Counted from the stretch's first letter, positions 1-7,882 are shown. The stretch: DNA of 64,000 nucleotides from an uncultured Oscillospiraceae bacterium (GCA_910588975.1 CAJUSE010000004.1:1-64000); one strand, 5' to 3'. A program made the numbers and translations. The notes: generated from the sequence alone by a model not told the origin.

Positions 1-57
1 TAGAGCAGAGGACTGAAAATCCTCGTGTCGCTGGTTCGATTCCGGCTCTGGGCACCA
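1..57 (+). tRNA. tRNA-Phe (GAA), 5' end cut by the window edge
   Basis: The anticodon loop reads CTGAAAA with anticodon GAA. The T arm (GGTTCGATTCC) and the 3' acceptor strand TCTGGGC followed by A and an encoded CCA are present. The acceptor 5' strand and most of the D arm lie before the window. Confidence 0.95.
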
Positions 58-62
58 AAAAA

Positions 63-93
63 TATTCTCCCGGGACAACGTCCCGGGAGAATA
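63..93 (+). terminator. Strong hairpin after tRNA-Phe
   Basis: A 14-bp perfect inverted repeat (63-76 / 80-93) with a 3-nt loop AAC follows the tRNA by 5 bases. There is no T tract after it, so it may be a processing or pause hairpin rather than a classic intrinsic terminator. Confidence 0.5.
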
Positions 94-150
94 CCCTTCG
101 GGGTTCCAGCATAGGATGTAAGGCAGACCGGCCGAAGTCAATGCAAAGTT

Positions 151-200
151 TGGTATCGTGCAAAGCGTACCACTTATAGTATGCGGGCGTAGCTCATCTG
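151..200 (+). repeat. First copy of a 50-bp direct repeat, including a truncated tRNA-Gly 5' end
   Basis: Positions 151-200 match 269-318 with a single mismatch (C at 166, A at 284). The last 18 bases (183-200) are the first 18 bases of the intact tRNA-Gly at 301. Then the match stops and unrelated sequence follows, containing a 9-bp inverted repeat (acttgctct / agagcaagt) and a GCCGGC-GAA-GCCGGC hairpin. This is a headless tRNA remnant, not a functional tRNA. Confidence 0.9.
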
Positions 201-268
201 CTTACTTGCTCTTGGCGAGCAAGGCGAGCTTAGAGCAAGTTAGTGCCGGCGAAGCCGGCTGTAGAGCC

Positions 269-318
269 TGGTATCGTGCAAAGAGTACCACTTATAGTAT
301 GCGGGCGTAGCTCATCTG
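269..318 (+). repeat. Second copy of the 50-bp direct repeat, leading into intact tRNA-Gly
   Basis: It is identical to 151-200 except at one base and runs directly into the functional tRNA-Gly beginning at 301. The repeat therefore covers 32 bases of 5' flank plus the first 18 bases of the tRNA. Confidence 0.9.
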
Positions 319-376
319 GTAGAGCGCCACCTTGCCAAGGTGGAGGTAGCGAGTTCGAGCCTCGTCGCCCGCTCCA
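301..376 (+). tRNA. tRNA-Gly (GCC)
   Basis: Complete cloverleaf: acceptor GCGGGCG pairs with CGCCCGC, the anticodon loop TTGCCAA carries GCC, the T arm is GAGTTCGAGCCTC, and CCA is encoded. Positions 377-513 after it contain no gene that I can support. Confidence 0.97.
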
Positions 377-513
377 AACCGTTTTCAGCGGTTTGCCCTC
401 CGGGGCCCCCGAAAAAGCGATGCTTCAGCTTTTTTGGGGAAAGGAGGAGCAGCGGAGGGAATGAGCTTTCGCCCTTTGGGCGGAAGCGAACGATCCGTAG
501 CTTGCTCCGACGT

Positions 514-587
<74 letters not shown>

Positions 588-591
588 AAAA

Positions 592-621
592 ACATGAGAC
601 CCTATGGGTCTCATGTTTTTT
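592..621 (+). terminator. Intrinsic terminator of the tRNA cluster
   Basis: An 11-bp stem (592-602 / 606-616) with loop TAT is followed by a T tract to 621. Confidence 0.9.
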
Positions 622-704
622 GCTATATAGCCGCCCATTGGCCTGCCCCGGCGTGCCACCGGGGTGATAGGCCCCGAAATCCCTATTCACACAGGAGGCC
701 CCCC

Positions 705-1157
705 ATGACCCGTATTCTTTTCGTCTGTCTGGGCAATATCTGCCGCAGCCCTATGGCCGAGTTCATTATGAAGGACCTGGTGGCCCAGGCCGGCCTGTCC
801 CGGGAGTTTGTCATTGCCTCGGCGGCCACCAGCGCTGAAGAGCTGGGCAACGGCGTCTATCCTCCCGCCCGGCGCAGGCTGGCCCAGGAGGGCATCGACT
901 GCGCCGGCAAGACCGCCCGGCAGATCACCGCCGGCGACTACGATAGCTACGACCTGCTGATCGGTATGGACAGCTCCAACCTGCGTAATATGCGTCGATT
1001 TTTTGACGGCGACAGGGAGGACAAGTGCCGCCTGCTGCTGGACTACACCTCCCGCCCCGGCGATGTGGCCGACCCCTGGTATACCGGGGACTTCGACCGG
1101 GCCTATACGGACATCCTGACGGGCTGTAAGGGCCTTTTGGCCCATTTGCAGGGATAG
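705..1157 (+). CDS. Low-molecular-weight protein-tyrosine phosphatase
   Basis: The 150-residue protein has the P-loop signature CLGNICRS (nucleophile Cys8, Arg14) near its N-terminus and the DPW motif with general-acid Asp towards the C-terminus, as in the LMW-PTP family. It removes phosphate from tyrosine (or sometimes arginine) in cytoplasmic proteins. The ATG at 705 is chosen because AGGAGG sits at 692-697; upstream in-frame codons overlap tRNA-Cys and its terminator. It stands alone, so its partner kinase cannot be inferred here. Confidence 0.93.
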   Translation: MTRILFVCLGNICRSPMAEFIMKDLVAQAGLSREFVIASAATSAEELGNGVYPPARRRLAQEGIDCAGKTARQITAGDYDSYDLLIGMDSSNLRNMRRFFDGDREDKCRLLLDYTSRPGDVADPWYTGDFDRAYTDILTGCKGLLAHLQG

Positions 1158-1271
1158 AGGCGCCGCCCTTGTCATTTTTTTGACGTCTGTTGACATTTCC
1201 CGCCGTTGGTGCTATGCTGTCTTGGCGTGGCCCTCCGGGGGCACAGAGAACCTTTGAGAGGGAGAAAGACA

Positions 1272-1622
1272 ATGCTGGTAGAGTTTTTGGAAAACATTCT
1301 GTATCTGGGGGTAGAGGTGCTGGTCCCCATCTTTGAGATCATCGGCCTGGTGGCCGTGGCCGTGATCGTTGTCAAGGCGCTGGCGGGCTGGTTCGCCAGG
1401 CGGGAGGTCTCCCGGGAACTGGATGAGGGCCTGTCTTTGGCCCTTGGCTTCCTCATGGCCGCCGAGATCCTCAAGACCATCCTCATCCAGGATATGGCCG
1501 GCGCCAAACTGGTCTTTGCCATCTTCGGCCTGCGGGCTCTCATGTCCCTGCTGCTCCACTTTGAGATGAAGCAGGAGCGTGTGGCCGAGCGGGAGAAGGA
1601 AGAGGCCAGCGCCCGCAAGTAA
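1272..1622 (+). CDS. DUF1622 family membrane protein
   Basis: This 116-residue protein has three likely membrane segments (about residues 8-38, 58-76 and 78-95) with a charged GWFARREVSRELDEGL stretch between the first two and a charged tail rich in Glu and Lys. The pattern fits the DUF1622 family, whose function is unknown. Start at 1272, preceded by GAGAGGGAGA. A terminator follows directly. Confidence 0.75.
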   Translation: MLVEFLENILYLGVEVLVPIFEIIGLVAVAVIVVKALAGWFARREVSRELDEGLSLALGFLMAAEILKTILIQDMAGAKLVFAIFGLRALMSLLLHFEMKQERVAEREKEEASARK

Positions 1623-1632
1623 TGCAGAAAAA

Positions 1633-1664
1633 ACGTCCCCGACCACCCGGTCGGGGACGTTTTT
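1633..1664. terminator. Bidirectional terminator between DUF1622 gene and response regulator
   Basis: A 12-bp stem (1633-1644 / 1649-1660) is flanked by an A run on the left and TTTT on the right, so it can serve both convergent genes. Confidence 0.85.
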
Positions 1665-1705
1665 CTGTTTCAGCACACTGGCAGGGGTTCGGACACAGGC
1701 GGCCA

Positions 1706-2398
1706 TCAGACCACAAAGCGGTATCCCAGTCCCCGCACCGTCTGGATATACACCGGCTTGGCCGGGTCATCCTCGATCTTCTGCCGCAGGCGGTTGATGT
1801 AGACCATGACGGCATTCTCGTCAATGATGGCCTCCCCCCATACCAGGTCATAGAGCATATCCTTGGAGAAGATGCGGTCCACATTGTCGATGAACAGCTT
1901 CATAATGGCGTTTTCCTTGCCCGACAGGGGGATCTCCGTCTCCCCCTTGTAGAACCGCAGGGTGGAGGTGTTGTACCGGAAGGGCCCGGCAGTGAGCACG
2001 CTGCTCTGCCCGGGCAGGTGGTCCCGGCTGCGGCGGATCAGGGCCTTCACCTTGGCCCCCAGGGTGATGGGGTTAAAGGGCTTGGTGATGTAGTCGTCCG
2101 CCCCGATGTCCAGGCCGTAGAGGGCGTCAAAGTCCTCCTTCCGGCCGCTGACGATGATAATGGGGGTCTTGATGCCCCGCCCCCGAATGGCCTGTACCAC
2201 CTGAAATCCATCCATGCCGGTAAGGTTCACATCCAGCAGTATGAGGTCGTAGTGCTCCGCCCCGATCTTCTCCAGGGCGTCCTCGCCGCTGGTGGCGGTG
2301 TGGGCCTGAATGCCGTTGCTCTCGATGACCTTGCGCAGCATGGTCAGCACGGCCTGGTCGTCATCCACGATCAAAACGGCGTCCCGCTGATCCACCAT
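1706..2398 (-). CDS. OmpR/PhoB-family response regulator
   Basis: A 230-residue regulator with an N-terminal receiver domain (acidic pocket DDD at 12-14, phosphoacceptor Asp56 in LLDVNLTGMDGF, Lys about 106) and a C-terminal winged-helix domain ending in RGLGYRFVV, typical of OmpR/PhoB DNA-binding proteins. The start at 2398 (ATG) follows AAGGGGGTGG; the upstream in-frame ATG lies inside the promoter region. The sensor kinase gene is divergent, 95 bp away, rather than downstream in the same operon. Targets are unknown. Confidence 0.93.
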   Translation of the reverse strand: MVDQRDAVLIVDDDQAVLTMLRKVIESNGIQAHTATSGEDALEKIGAEHYDLILLDVNLTGMDGFQVVQAIRGRGIKTPIIIVSGRKEDFDALYGLDIGADDYITKPFNPITLGAKVKALIRRSRDHLPGQSSVLTAGPFRYNTSTLRFYKGETEIPLSGKENAIMKLFIDNVDRIFSKDMLYDLVWGEAIIDENAVMVYINRLRQKIEDDPAKPVYIQTVRGLGYRFVV

Positions 2399-2410
2399 AG
2401 GGCCACCCCC

Positions 2411-2439
2411 TTTACAAACAGAGTTTCCTGTGCTACATT
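2411..2439 (+). promoter_or_regulatory. Sigma-70-type promoter for the histidine kinase
   Basis: TTTACA (2411-2416), 17 bp, TACATT (2434-2439) preceded by TG one base upstream (extended -10). It overlaps the opposing promoter at 2450-2478 so that the two -10 boxes are 10 bp apart. Confidence 0.6.
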
Positions 2440-2449
2440 GAGCAGGAAG

Positions 2450-2478
2450 ATTATCGCACAAAATCCTTGTTTTTGCAA
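2450..2478 (-). promoter_or_regulatory. Sigma-70-type promoter for the response regulator
   Basis: On the minus strand TTGCAA (2478-2473), 17 bp, GATAAT (2455-2450). Confidence 0.6.
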
Positions 2479-2493
2479 GTGGGGAGGCCAACG

Positions 2494-4236
2494 ATGAAGG
2501 AAAAAAGACTGCGCCGGGGGCTTTTTCTCCTGGTGCCCACCCTCTCTCTCACTATTTTGGCCCTGGGCATCCTGTTGAGCATCCAGGTCTTTCACCAGGG
2601 CCAGGAGCTGACCCTGGCCAGCCAGGATGCCCAGCTGATGAAAACGGCCCAGTCGGTGGACAACGACATCATCGGCCATTTCAACTGGTACAGCTCTGAT
2701 TTCCTCTACCTCATCCAGCGCCCGGGCCTGGCCTCTGCCCAGGCGGCGTGGCTGAGCGGAGAGGACGGCGGCAGCAGCCTGGTGGCCTATTTGAAGGATA
2801 GCCCGCTCTTCCGGGTGCGGGGCATCACGGCCATGGCGGCCATTCAGGATGAAAGGGCGCTGCTGTCCACCGACGGCCGGACGGACTATACCTTTCTGGT
2901 CTCCCTGGGAATGGTGGGGGAGACCGAGGTGGGCATCAGCCGGGACGGAACGGGGCGGCTCTATGTGTCCATGTTCCTCACCTGGCAGGAGGTGGATTAC
3001 GCCATCCTCATTGATGCCGAGGAGTTCTTCGCCACCACCGAGGCCCAGTCGGCCGCCGGTCCCAAGGACCGGCTGATGCTGCTGGACTCCGCCGGGCAGT
3101 ACTACTTCTACCGGGACGAGGGGGAGATCCACATCGACCCGGCGGAGGATCTGTTCCGCTCCGGCAGAGGGCACTTGGGGCTGGAGCAGCTTCAGAACGC
3201 CCAGGCCGGCGGGGGGAGCACCATTGAGTTCTATACCGTCCAAAGCGACAGCGCCGCCTATACCGCCCGCCTGGTGACCCTGCCCGCTTCGGACAACACC
3301 AACGGCTGCTTCACCATCGGCCTGATGAACAACTATGACGAGACTTCCCGGCCCCTCCAGGCTAATCTGGTCCGCATGATGATGGGGGGCGGGCTTCTGG
3401 TGGCCGGTGTGCTGCTGTTCCTGTTCTTTGTCCTGCTGGCCCGCCGGCGGGACCGGGAGAACGAGGAGGAGCTGGCTCTGCTCCGGGAGAAGAAGGACGC
3501 CATGGAGGAGCTCAACCGCCAGACCCAGGAATTTGCCCACCACCAGCGGCTGGAGATCATCGGCACCCTCACCTCGGGCATCGCCCACGAGTTTAATAAC
3601 CTGCTGACCCCCATCATGGGGTACAGCATTCTGGCGCTGGAGCAGGTCAGCGAGGAGCAGGCCCAGATCTATGACAGCCTTCTGGAGATCTACGAAAGCT
3701 CCCGAAAGGCCAAGGACATCATCGCCCGGCTCTCCGCCCTGTCCCGGAAGTCCTCCCCCGAGAACACCCAGCCCATTTCCCCCGACGAGCTGGTCCGCCG
3801 GGTGGTGGAGGTGGCCCGGCCCACCCGGCCCCCTCATGTGGCGGTGGAGCTGGAGCTGGGCTGTCCCCAGGCCCGGGTGACAGGCAACGACACCCAGCTG
3901 TCCCAGCTGTTGCTCAACCTTGTCATCAACGCCTTCCAGGCCATGGAGGACACCGGCGGCCAGCTGACCCTGTCCACCACGGCGGAGGAGGGGCAGGTGT
4001 GCATCCGGGTCTCGGACACCGGCCCCGGCATTCCCCAGCCGGTGCTGGAGCACATCTTCGAGCCCTTCTACACCACCAAGGAGGGCGGCAAGGGCACCGG
4101 CCTGGGCCTGGCCATTGCCCGCCAGGTGGCCGAGGAGCACCGGGGCACCATCGAGGTGGAGACCCGGGTGGGGGAGGGCACCACCTTCCTCCTTCGCATC
4201 CCCGCTGTCCCCCCCGACCCCTCCGGGGAACTGTAA
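2494..4236 (+). CDS. Membrane sensor histidine kinase
   Basis: 580 residues. TM1 at about 8-32 and TM2 at about 291-316 flank a roughly 260-residue extracytoplasmic sensor region of the size of a double-Cache/PAS-like domain. A coiled stretch leads to the H box GIAHEFNNLL with phosphoacceptor His365, followed by an HATPase domain with N box NLVINAFQAM, G1 DTGPGIP and G2 GGKGTGLGL. The HEFNN form of the H box resembles NtrB/DctB-like kinases more than the PhoR kinases that normally pair with OmpR regulators. Start at 2494 follows GGGGAGG. The ligand is unknown; the downstream alanine symporter makes an amino acid possible but unproven. Confidence 0.9.
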   Translation: MKEKRLRRGLFLLVPTLSLTILALGILLSIQVFHQGQELTLASQDAQLMKTAQSVDNDIIGHFNWYSSDFLYLIQRPGLASAQAAWLSGEDGGSSLVAYLKDSPLFRVRGITAMAAIQDERALLSTDGRTDYTFLVSLGMVGETEVGISRDGTGRLYVSMFLTWQEVDYAILIDAEEFFATTEAQSAAGPKDRLMLLDSAGQYYFYRDEGEIHIDPAEDLFRSGRGHLGLEQLQNAQAGGGSTIEFYTVQSDSAAYTARLVTLPASDNTNGCFTIGLMNNYDETSRPLQANLVRMMMGGGLLVAGVLLFLFFVLLARRRDRENEEELALLREKKDAMEELNRQTQEFAHHQRLEIIGTLTSGIAHEFNNLLTPIMGYSILALEQVSEEQAQIYDSLLEIYESSRKAKDIIARLSALSRKSSPENTQPISPDELVRRVVEVARPTRPPHVAVELELGCPQARVTGNDTQLSQLLLNLVINAFQAMEDTGGQLTLSTTAEEGQVCIRVSDTGPGIPQPVLEHIFEPFYTTKEGGKGTGLGLAIARQVAEEHRGTIEVETRVGEGTTFLLRIPAVPPDPSGEL

Positions 4237-4259
4237 GGGCGGCCTGTGGCCGCCCGCTC
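4237..4259 (+). repeat. REP-like palindromic 23-mer, copy 1
   Basis: A GC-rich palindrome (gggcggcc-tgt-ggccgccc plus gctc) immediately after the kinase stop codon. The same 23 bases recur exactly at 7059-7081. It may also act as a terminator-like hairpin but lacks a T tract. Confidence 0.75.
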
Positions 4260-4326
4260 TCATGGTTCCTATCCATACGCTGCCTCTTGCGTGGTCGGTT
4301 TCCCAACAATTCCGCTTCTATCCTCC

Positions 4327-4357
4327 ACCTCCACCACATACCCCTTGTGGTGGAGGT
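4327..4357 (+). promoter_or_regulatory. Hairpin sequestering the ribosome-binding site of the alanine symporter
   Basis: A perfect 11-bp stem (4327-4337 / 4347-4357) with a 9-nt loop. The 3' arm contains the GGAGG (4352-4356) that serves the ATG at 4365, so the folded leader would block translation initiation. Confidence 0.65.
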
Positions 4358-4364
4358 GTTGTCC

Positions 4365-5678
4365 ATGCTGCAAGCTCTGTCTGACGCCCTGTGGCGGCCC
4401 TGGCTGCTGTGCCTGTTCCTGTTCACCGGCCTGTGGTGCTCGCTCTCCAGCGGCTTTTTCCAGCTCTTTGGCCTGCGCTCCTGGCTCCGGGAGAGCCTGG
4501 GCGCCCTCCGCTCCGGGAAAACAGGGAAGGGGGAGGGGGGCCTGCCTCCTTTTCAGGCCCTCTGTACCGCCCTGGCCTCCACCATGGGCACCGGCTCCAT
4601 CGCCGGGGTGGCCACCGCCATCACCTTGGGGGGAGCGGGGGCCGTGCTGTGGATGTGGGTGGGGGCCCTGCTGGGCATGATGACGGGCTATGTGGAAAAA
4701 TATATGGCCCTTCGCTGCCGCCGCCCCGGCCCCACAGGCTGGGAGGGTGGCCCCATGGAATACCTGACCCACTTGGGCTGGCACGGGGTGAGCCGATGGT
4801 TTGCCCTGTGGTGCGCCCTGTCCTCCCTCACCGGCGGGGCCCTGGTCCAGACCAATTCCATGGTCTCCTGTCTGCCCGGCCTTTCTTCCTCTGACCGCTG
4901 GTGGGCGGGGGTCCTAATCGCTCTGACGGTGGCCCTGGTCATGGCCGGGGGGCTGAAGGGCCTGGGCCGATTGAGCCAGGCCCTGGTCCCCGCCATGGCC
5001 GCCCTCTATCTCACTACCGGGGTGGCCGTCATCTGCCACAATGCCGCCGCCCTCCCGGCGGCTCTCGGTGCCATTTTCCGGGGAGCCCTGTCCCCCCAGG
5101 CCATGGCCGGAGGAGCTGCCGGCACCGCCCTGCGCTACGGAGTGGCCCGGGGGGTGTTTACCAACGAGGCGGGCATGGGCACCTCGGCCATGGTCCACGC
5201 AGCCGCCGGTGGGACGACCCCTCACCGGGAGGGCTGCCGGGGCATCTTTGAGTGCGGCTTTGCCACCCTGGTGGTCTGCTCGGTCACCGCCCTTGCCATC
5301 CTCACCGCCGCCCCTTCGTCTGCTGCCGCCGGGGCCGGACTGGTGGGGCTGGCCTTTTCCTCCTTTCTTGGCCCTTGGGGCGGGCCGGTGGTGGGATTGT
5401 GTCTGGCCCTGTTTGCCTTTACCTCCTTGCTGGGCTGGGAATATTACGGGCAGCGCTCGCTGGCCCACCTGACAGGGCGGGCGCATCCCAAGGCTTTCCG
5501 GCTGTGCTATCTCTGCGCCATTCTGGCCGGTGCGGTGGGGGATGTGGAGGGGGTCTGGGCCCTCAACGACCTGTGTACCGGGCTCATGGCCCTGCCCAAC
5601 CTGCTGGCCATCCTGTATTTGAGCCGGGAGGCCCTGCCCGTCCGTCTTGACCGCCCCCAACGCTCCGTGATACAATAG
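4365..5678 (+). CDS. Sodium:alanine symporter family (AGCS) amino-acid transporter
   Basis: A 437-residue, very hydrophobic protein with about ten membrane segments. It carries the family motifs FQALCTALASTMGTGSIAGVA near residue 65 and the signature TNEAGMGTSAMVHAAA near residue 270. AGCS proteins import alanine or glycine with Na+ in the cytoplasmic membrane. Length is close to the 450-480 usual for the family. The start at 4365 has GGAGG eight bases upstream; that site is buried in a strong hairpin (4327-4357), suggesting translational control. Confidence 0.92.
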   Translation: MLQALSDALWRPWLLCLFLFTGLWCSLSSGFFQLFGLRSWLRESLGALRSGKTGKGEGGLPPFQALCTALASTMGTGSIAGVATAITLGGAGAVLWMWVGALLGMMTGYVEKYMALRCRRPGPTGWEGGPMEYLTHLGWHGVSRWFALWCALSSLTGGALVQTNSMVSCLPGLSSSDRWWAGVLIALTVALVMAGGLKGLGRLSQALVPAMAALYLTTGVAVICHNAAALPAALGAIFRGALSPQAMAGGAAGTALRYGVARGVFTNEAGMGTSAMVHAAAGGTTPHREGCRGIFECGFATLVVCSVTALAILTAAPSSAAAGAGLVGLAFSSFLGPWGGPVVGLCLALFAFTSLLGWEYYGQRSLAHLTGRAHPKAFRLCYLCAILAGAVGDVEGVWALNDLCTGLMALPNLLAILYLSREALPVRLDRPQRSVIQ

Positions 5679-5718
5679 CAGGACAAGGGCCAAAAGTTGT
5701 ACGTTTGGATACACCTAT

Positions 5719-5830
5719 CAGACTGTCAAAAAAATCTTTTTGACAGTCTGCGTCGCATTTTGGACCCACGAAACGGGTCCAAAAGCTCCATTGAAATGGG
5801 TGAAAGAGGACCCTGATGGTCCCCTTTCAC
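5719..5830. repeat. Three consecutive hairpins in an intergenic element
   Basis: Hairpin 1 is a 14-bp stem (5719-5732 / 5737-5750, loop AATC). Hairpin 2 is a 10-bp stem (5758-5767 / 5775-5784). Hairpin 3 pairs gtgaaagaggacc (5800-5812) with 5818-5830 with one mismatch. The first can terminate the symporter transcript in either direction. The compact triple array fills most of the 247-bp gap and looks like a small mobile or REP-type element. No coding sequence is seen in 5679-5925. Confidence 0.65.
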
Positions 5831-5925
5831 ACTTTTCCCCCTTCCGAGAACTCCCATGACTTCGTTTTGCGTACACCTTTTTCAAATCTTTTATAAAAAA
5901 TTTTACCTAAGAAGGGGGGACCTCC

Positions 5926-6930
5926 GTGGACCCGACCGCCCAGGACATTCTCCGCCGCCGGATGCACAATCTCTACCTCACCCGCTCCTGCCCCAGCCTG
6001 AAGGAGCTCTCCCGGCAGCTCATGGGCCTGCACTGCTGGTTCCACCGCAACGTGGCCTTCTCCGCACTCATCCGGGGGGCCGCCCTCACCGGCTGGAAAA
6101 CCGCCCTCACCAAGACCTGGCTCTACCGGGGCACCCTCCACGGGGTGGCCTATGACGACCTGCCCAATTTGCTGGCTCTCCACGCCGGGGACGGGGAGGA
6201 CAACTGGCGCAAGTGGATCGGCCTGTCCGAGGAGGCATATCAGGCCCTCATTCGGGAGGTCATCTCCCTTATGGAGGACGGGGTCTACTCCCGTGCAGAA
6301 ATGCGTACCATCTTTGCCGAGCGCTATGACAGCGAGCTTCTAAGCCGCATTTTCTCCCCCTGGGGCGGCATCTTTGTCTCCCTGGCCCGGCAGGGACGGG
6401 TGGCCTTCCGCAGTATGACCAGCCGGGACTTCGACCTTATCTCCGCCGAGCCAACCCAGACCAGGGCCGAAGCCCTGCCCGACCTGCTCCGCCGTTTCTT
6501 TGCCGCCTACGGCCCGGCCACTCTGGCCGACGCCCAGTGGTTCTTCGGCCTGGAGAAGGCCGACCTGATGGGACTGGACCTGGACGAGTTCAAGGTACTG
6601 GACCACAACGGCGAGCCCCATTACTATCTGGACAGCGGGGAGGATCCGGCCGACATTCCCCATCTGACCCTCCTCTCCGGCTTTGACCCCTATGTGGTCT
6701 CCTATGTGGACCGGCAGGCCGTCCTGCCCCGGGAGCACAGGGCCAAGGTCATTCTGAAGTCGGGCATCTGCCTGCCCACCGTGGCAATAGACGGCCAGGT
6801 GGCCGGCGTGTGGAACATCAAGAAAAACGAGCCGGTGGTGGAGTTTTTCACCCGCCAGCCCAAGTCCATCATAAACCAGACCTACGACCTGGTGGACACC
6901 CTCCGCTGGCAGACCTCCGGCCAGCTCTGA
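5926..6930 (+). CDS. Winged-helix DNA-binding protein of the AlkZ/HTH_42 (DNA glycosylase-like) family
   Basis: 334 residues. The stretch TWLYRGTLHGVAYDDLPNLL (about residues 64-83) and the C-terminal pattern FDPYVVSYVDR ... VAIDGQVAGVWNIKK match the AlkZ-like family, whose characterised members unhook interstrand crosslinks and excise alkylated bases. The GTG start at 5926 follows a GAAGGGGGG site at normal spacing. I cannot assign the catalytic QxQ/QxD motif with certainty, so enzymatic activity is open. Single gene, no operon partner. Confidence 0.75.
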   Translation: MDPTAQDILRRRMHNLYLTRSCPSLKELSRQLMGLHCWFHRNVAFSALIRGAALTGWKTALTKTWLYRGTLHGVAYDDLPNLLALHAGDGEDNWRKWIGLSEEAYQALIREVISLMEDGVYSRAEMRTIFAERYDSELLSRIFSPWGGIFVSLARQGRVAFRSMTSRDFDLISAEPTQTRAEALPDLLRRFFAAYGPATLADAQWFFGLEKADLMGLDLDEFKVLDHNGEPHYYLDSGEDPADIPHLTLLSGFDPYVVSYVDRQAVLPREHRAKVILKSGICLPTVAIDGQVAGVWNIKKNEPVVEFFTRQPKSIINQTYDLVDTLRWQTSGQL

Positions 6931-6954
6931 CCGGGCCCTTCTGCGGTTTCCCCA

Positions 6955-7081
6955 CCCTTCGTAGGGGCGGACTCGGCCGGCGATGGGGGCCCGCCACCGG
7001 CGGGCATCGCTCCTGGGCAGTCCAACTTCCCTGCAAATCCGCAATGCTCCCTTCGTAGGGGCGGCCTGTGGCCGCCCGCTC
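6955..7081. repeat. Intergenic cttcgtaggggcgg repeats, including the second copy of the REP-like 23-mer
   Basis: The 16-mer cccttcgtaggggcgg occurs at 6955-6970 and again at 7049-7064. The second copy continues into the palindromic 23-mer (7059-7081) that also follows the kinase gene at 4237. The first copy is followed by a different GC-rich dyad (cccgccaccggcggg). The 231-bp gap holds these repeats and a terminator, with no gene. Confidence 0.75.
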
Positions 7082-7122
7082 CTTACAGCGCCTGCCTGAC
7101 CTCTCGATCTGCTGCCCCCGAT

Positions 7123-7159
7123 AAAAAGCGGACCTTCCAAATCGGAAGGTCCGCTTTTT
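7123..7159. terminator. Bidirectional intrinsic terminator
   Basis: A perfect 16-bp stem (7123-7138 / 7144-7159) with AAAAA on one side and TTTTT on the other, between convergent genes. Confidence 0.92.
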
Positions 7160-7161
7160 CT

Positions 7162-7710
7162 TTAATCCAATGCCCCGGCCATGACCCGGCTTTGTAGATA
7201 CTGGTTGAACCGGTCGTATTCCCCCTGGCCGATGGGCCGGGAGGAGGAGAGAATGACCAGAGTGTGTCCCTCATTCCCCCGGTGGTAGGGTGGGTGGACA
7301 TGGGGGTAGGGGTTGGGGTGGAAGCCCTGCCGGAGATAAAACCCCTCCCGCCGCCGGGCCACCTCGTCCACTGGCGGGTCGATCTCCAGAATGACCACCT
7401 TGCCCAGCTCGCCCAGAGCCGTCAAAGCCCTGGCCCCATAGCCTTTCCCCCGGCAGTCAGGGTAGATGAAGAAGTGTTCCACATAGATGAATTCCCCGCT
7501 CTGCCAGCACAGCAGGGCCCCCACATCCTCCCTGCCCTCCCGGAGCAGGTAGAAGTGATAGGCGTCCTCTGCCATGATGGCGGCCTGGGAGCCGGCCTGC
7601 CGCTGCTCGTGGGGCGGAAAGCTGGCGGCGTAGTGGCTCATGGCGGTTTTGAAGCGGGGGTCGGCGGGGTCCCGCAGACGGTCAAGCTCCAATTCTCTCT
7701 CTCCTCTCAT
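7162..7710 (-). CDS. GNAT-family N-acetyltransferase
   Basis: About 182 residues from the ATG at 7710. The acetyl-CoA-binding motif A is clear (VEHFFIYPDCRGKGYGARAL), followed by a REGFYLRQGF motif B. GNAT enzymes acetylate amines; the substrate is unknown. The reading frame stays open upstream to 7974, but the only strong ribosome site (AGGAGGAAG, 7852-7860) serves an ATG at 7846 in another frame. This start is therefore weakly supported and may depend on translation of the overlapping upstream reading frame. Confidence 0.8.
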   Translation of the reverse strand: MRGERELELDRLRDPADPRFKTAMSHYAASFPPHEQRQAGSQAAIMAEDAYHFYLLREGREDVGALLCWQSGEFIYVEHFFIYPDCRGKGYGARALTALGELGKVVILEIDPPVDEVARRREGFYLRQGFHPNPYPHVHPPYHRGNEGHTLVILSSSRPIGQGEYDRFNQYLQSRVMAGALD

Positions 7711-7846
7711 CAGTGTAAGCAGCTCCCCGGGCCTGTCCACCAGGCGCCCGGCCCCGTGGGAGAGCAAAAAGTCCCGGCCCCGAAACCCGCAGGTCACGGA
7801 AATGCAGGCCGTCCAGGTCAAACACAACGGCGTCATAGCGGGCCAT
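7682..7846 (-). pseudogene. 54-codon reading frame beginning like a HAD phosphatase, overlapping the GNAT start
   Basis: From the ATG at 7846, preceded by AGGAGGAAG, the peptide begins MARYDAVVFDLDG, which is the catalytic DxD motif I of haloacid-dehalogenase phosphatases. It then loses resemblance and stops at 7682, 29 bases past the GNAT ATG. Either it is a truncated HAD gene now serving as a translational leader, or a frameshift separates it from the GNAT frame. I see no remaining HAD motifs. Confidence 0.45.
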
Positions 7847-7882
7847 GGACCTTCCTCCTCTCGGAAGTCTCTGCCTATTATG

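Noticed and set aside
2371..4263. 630-codon open frame opposite the histidine kinase
   Set aside because: Antisense shadow; the kinase frame has all catalytic boxes.
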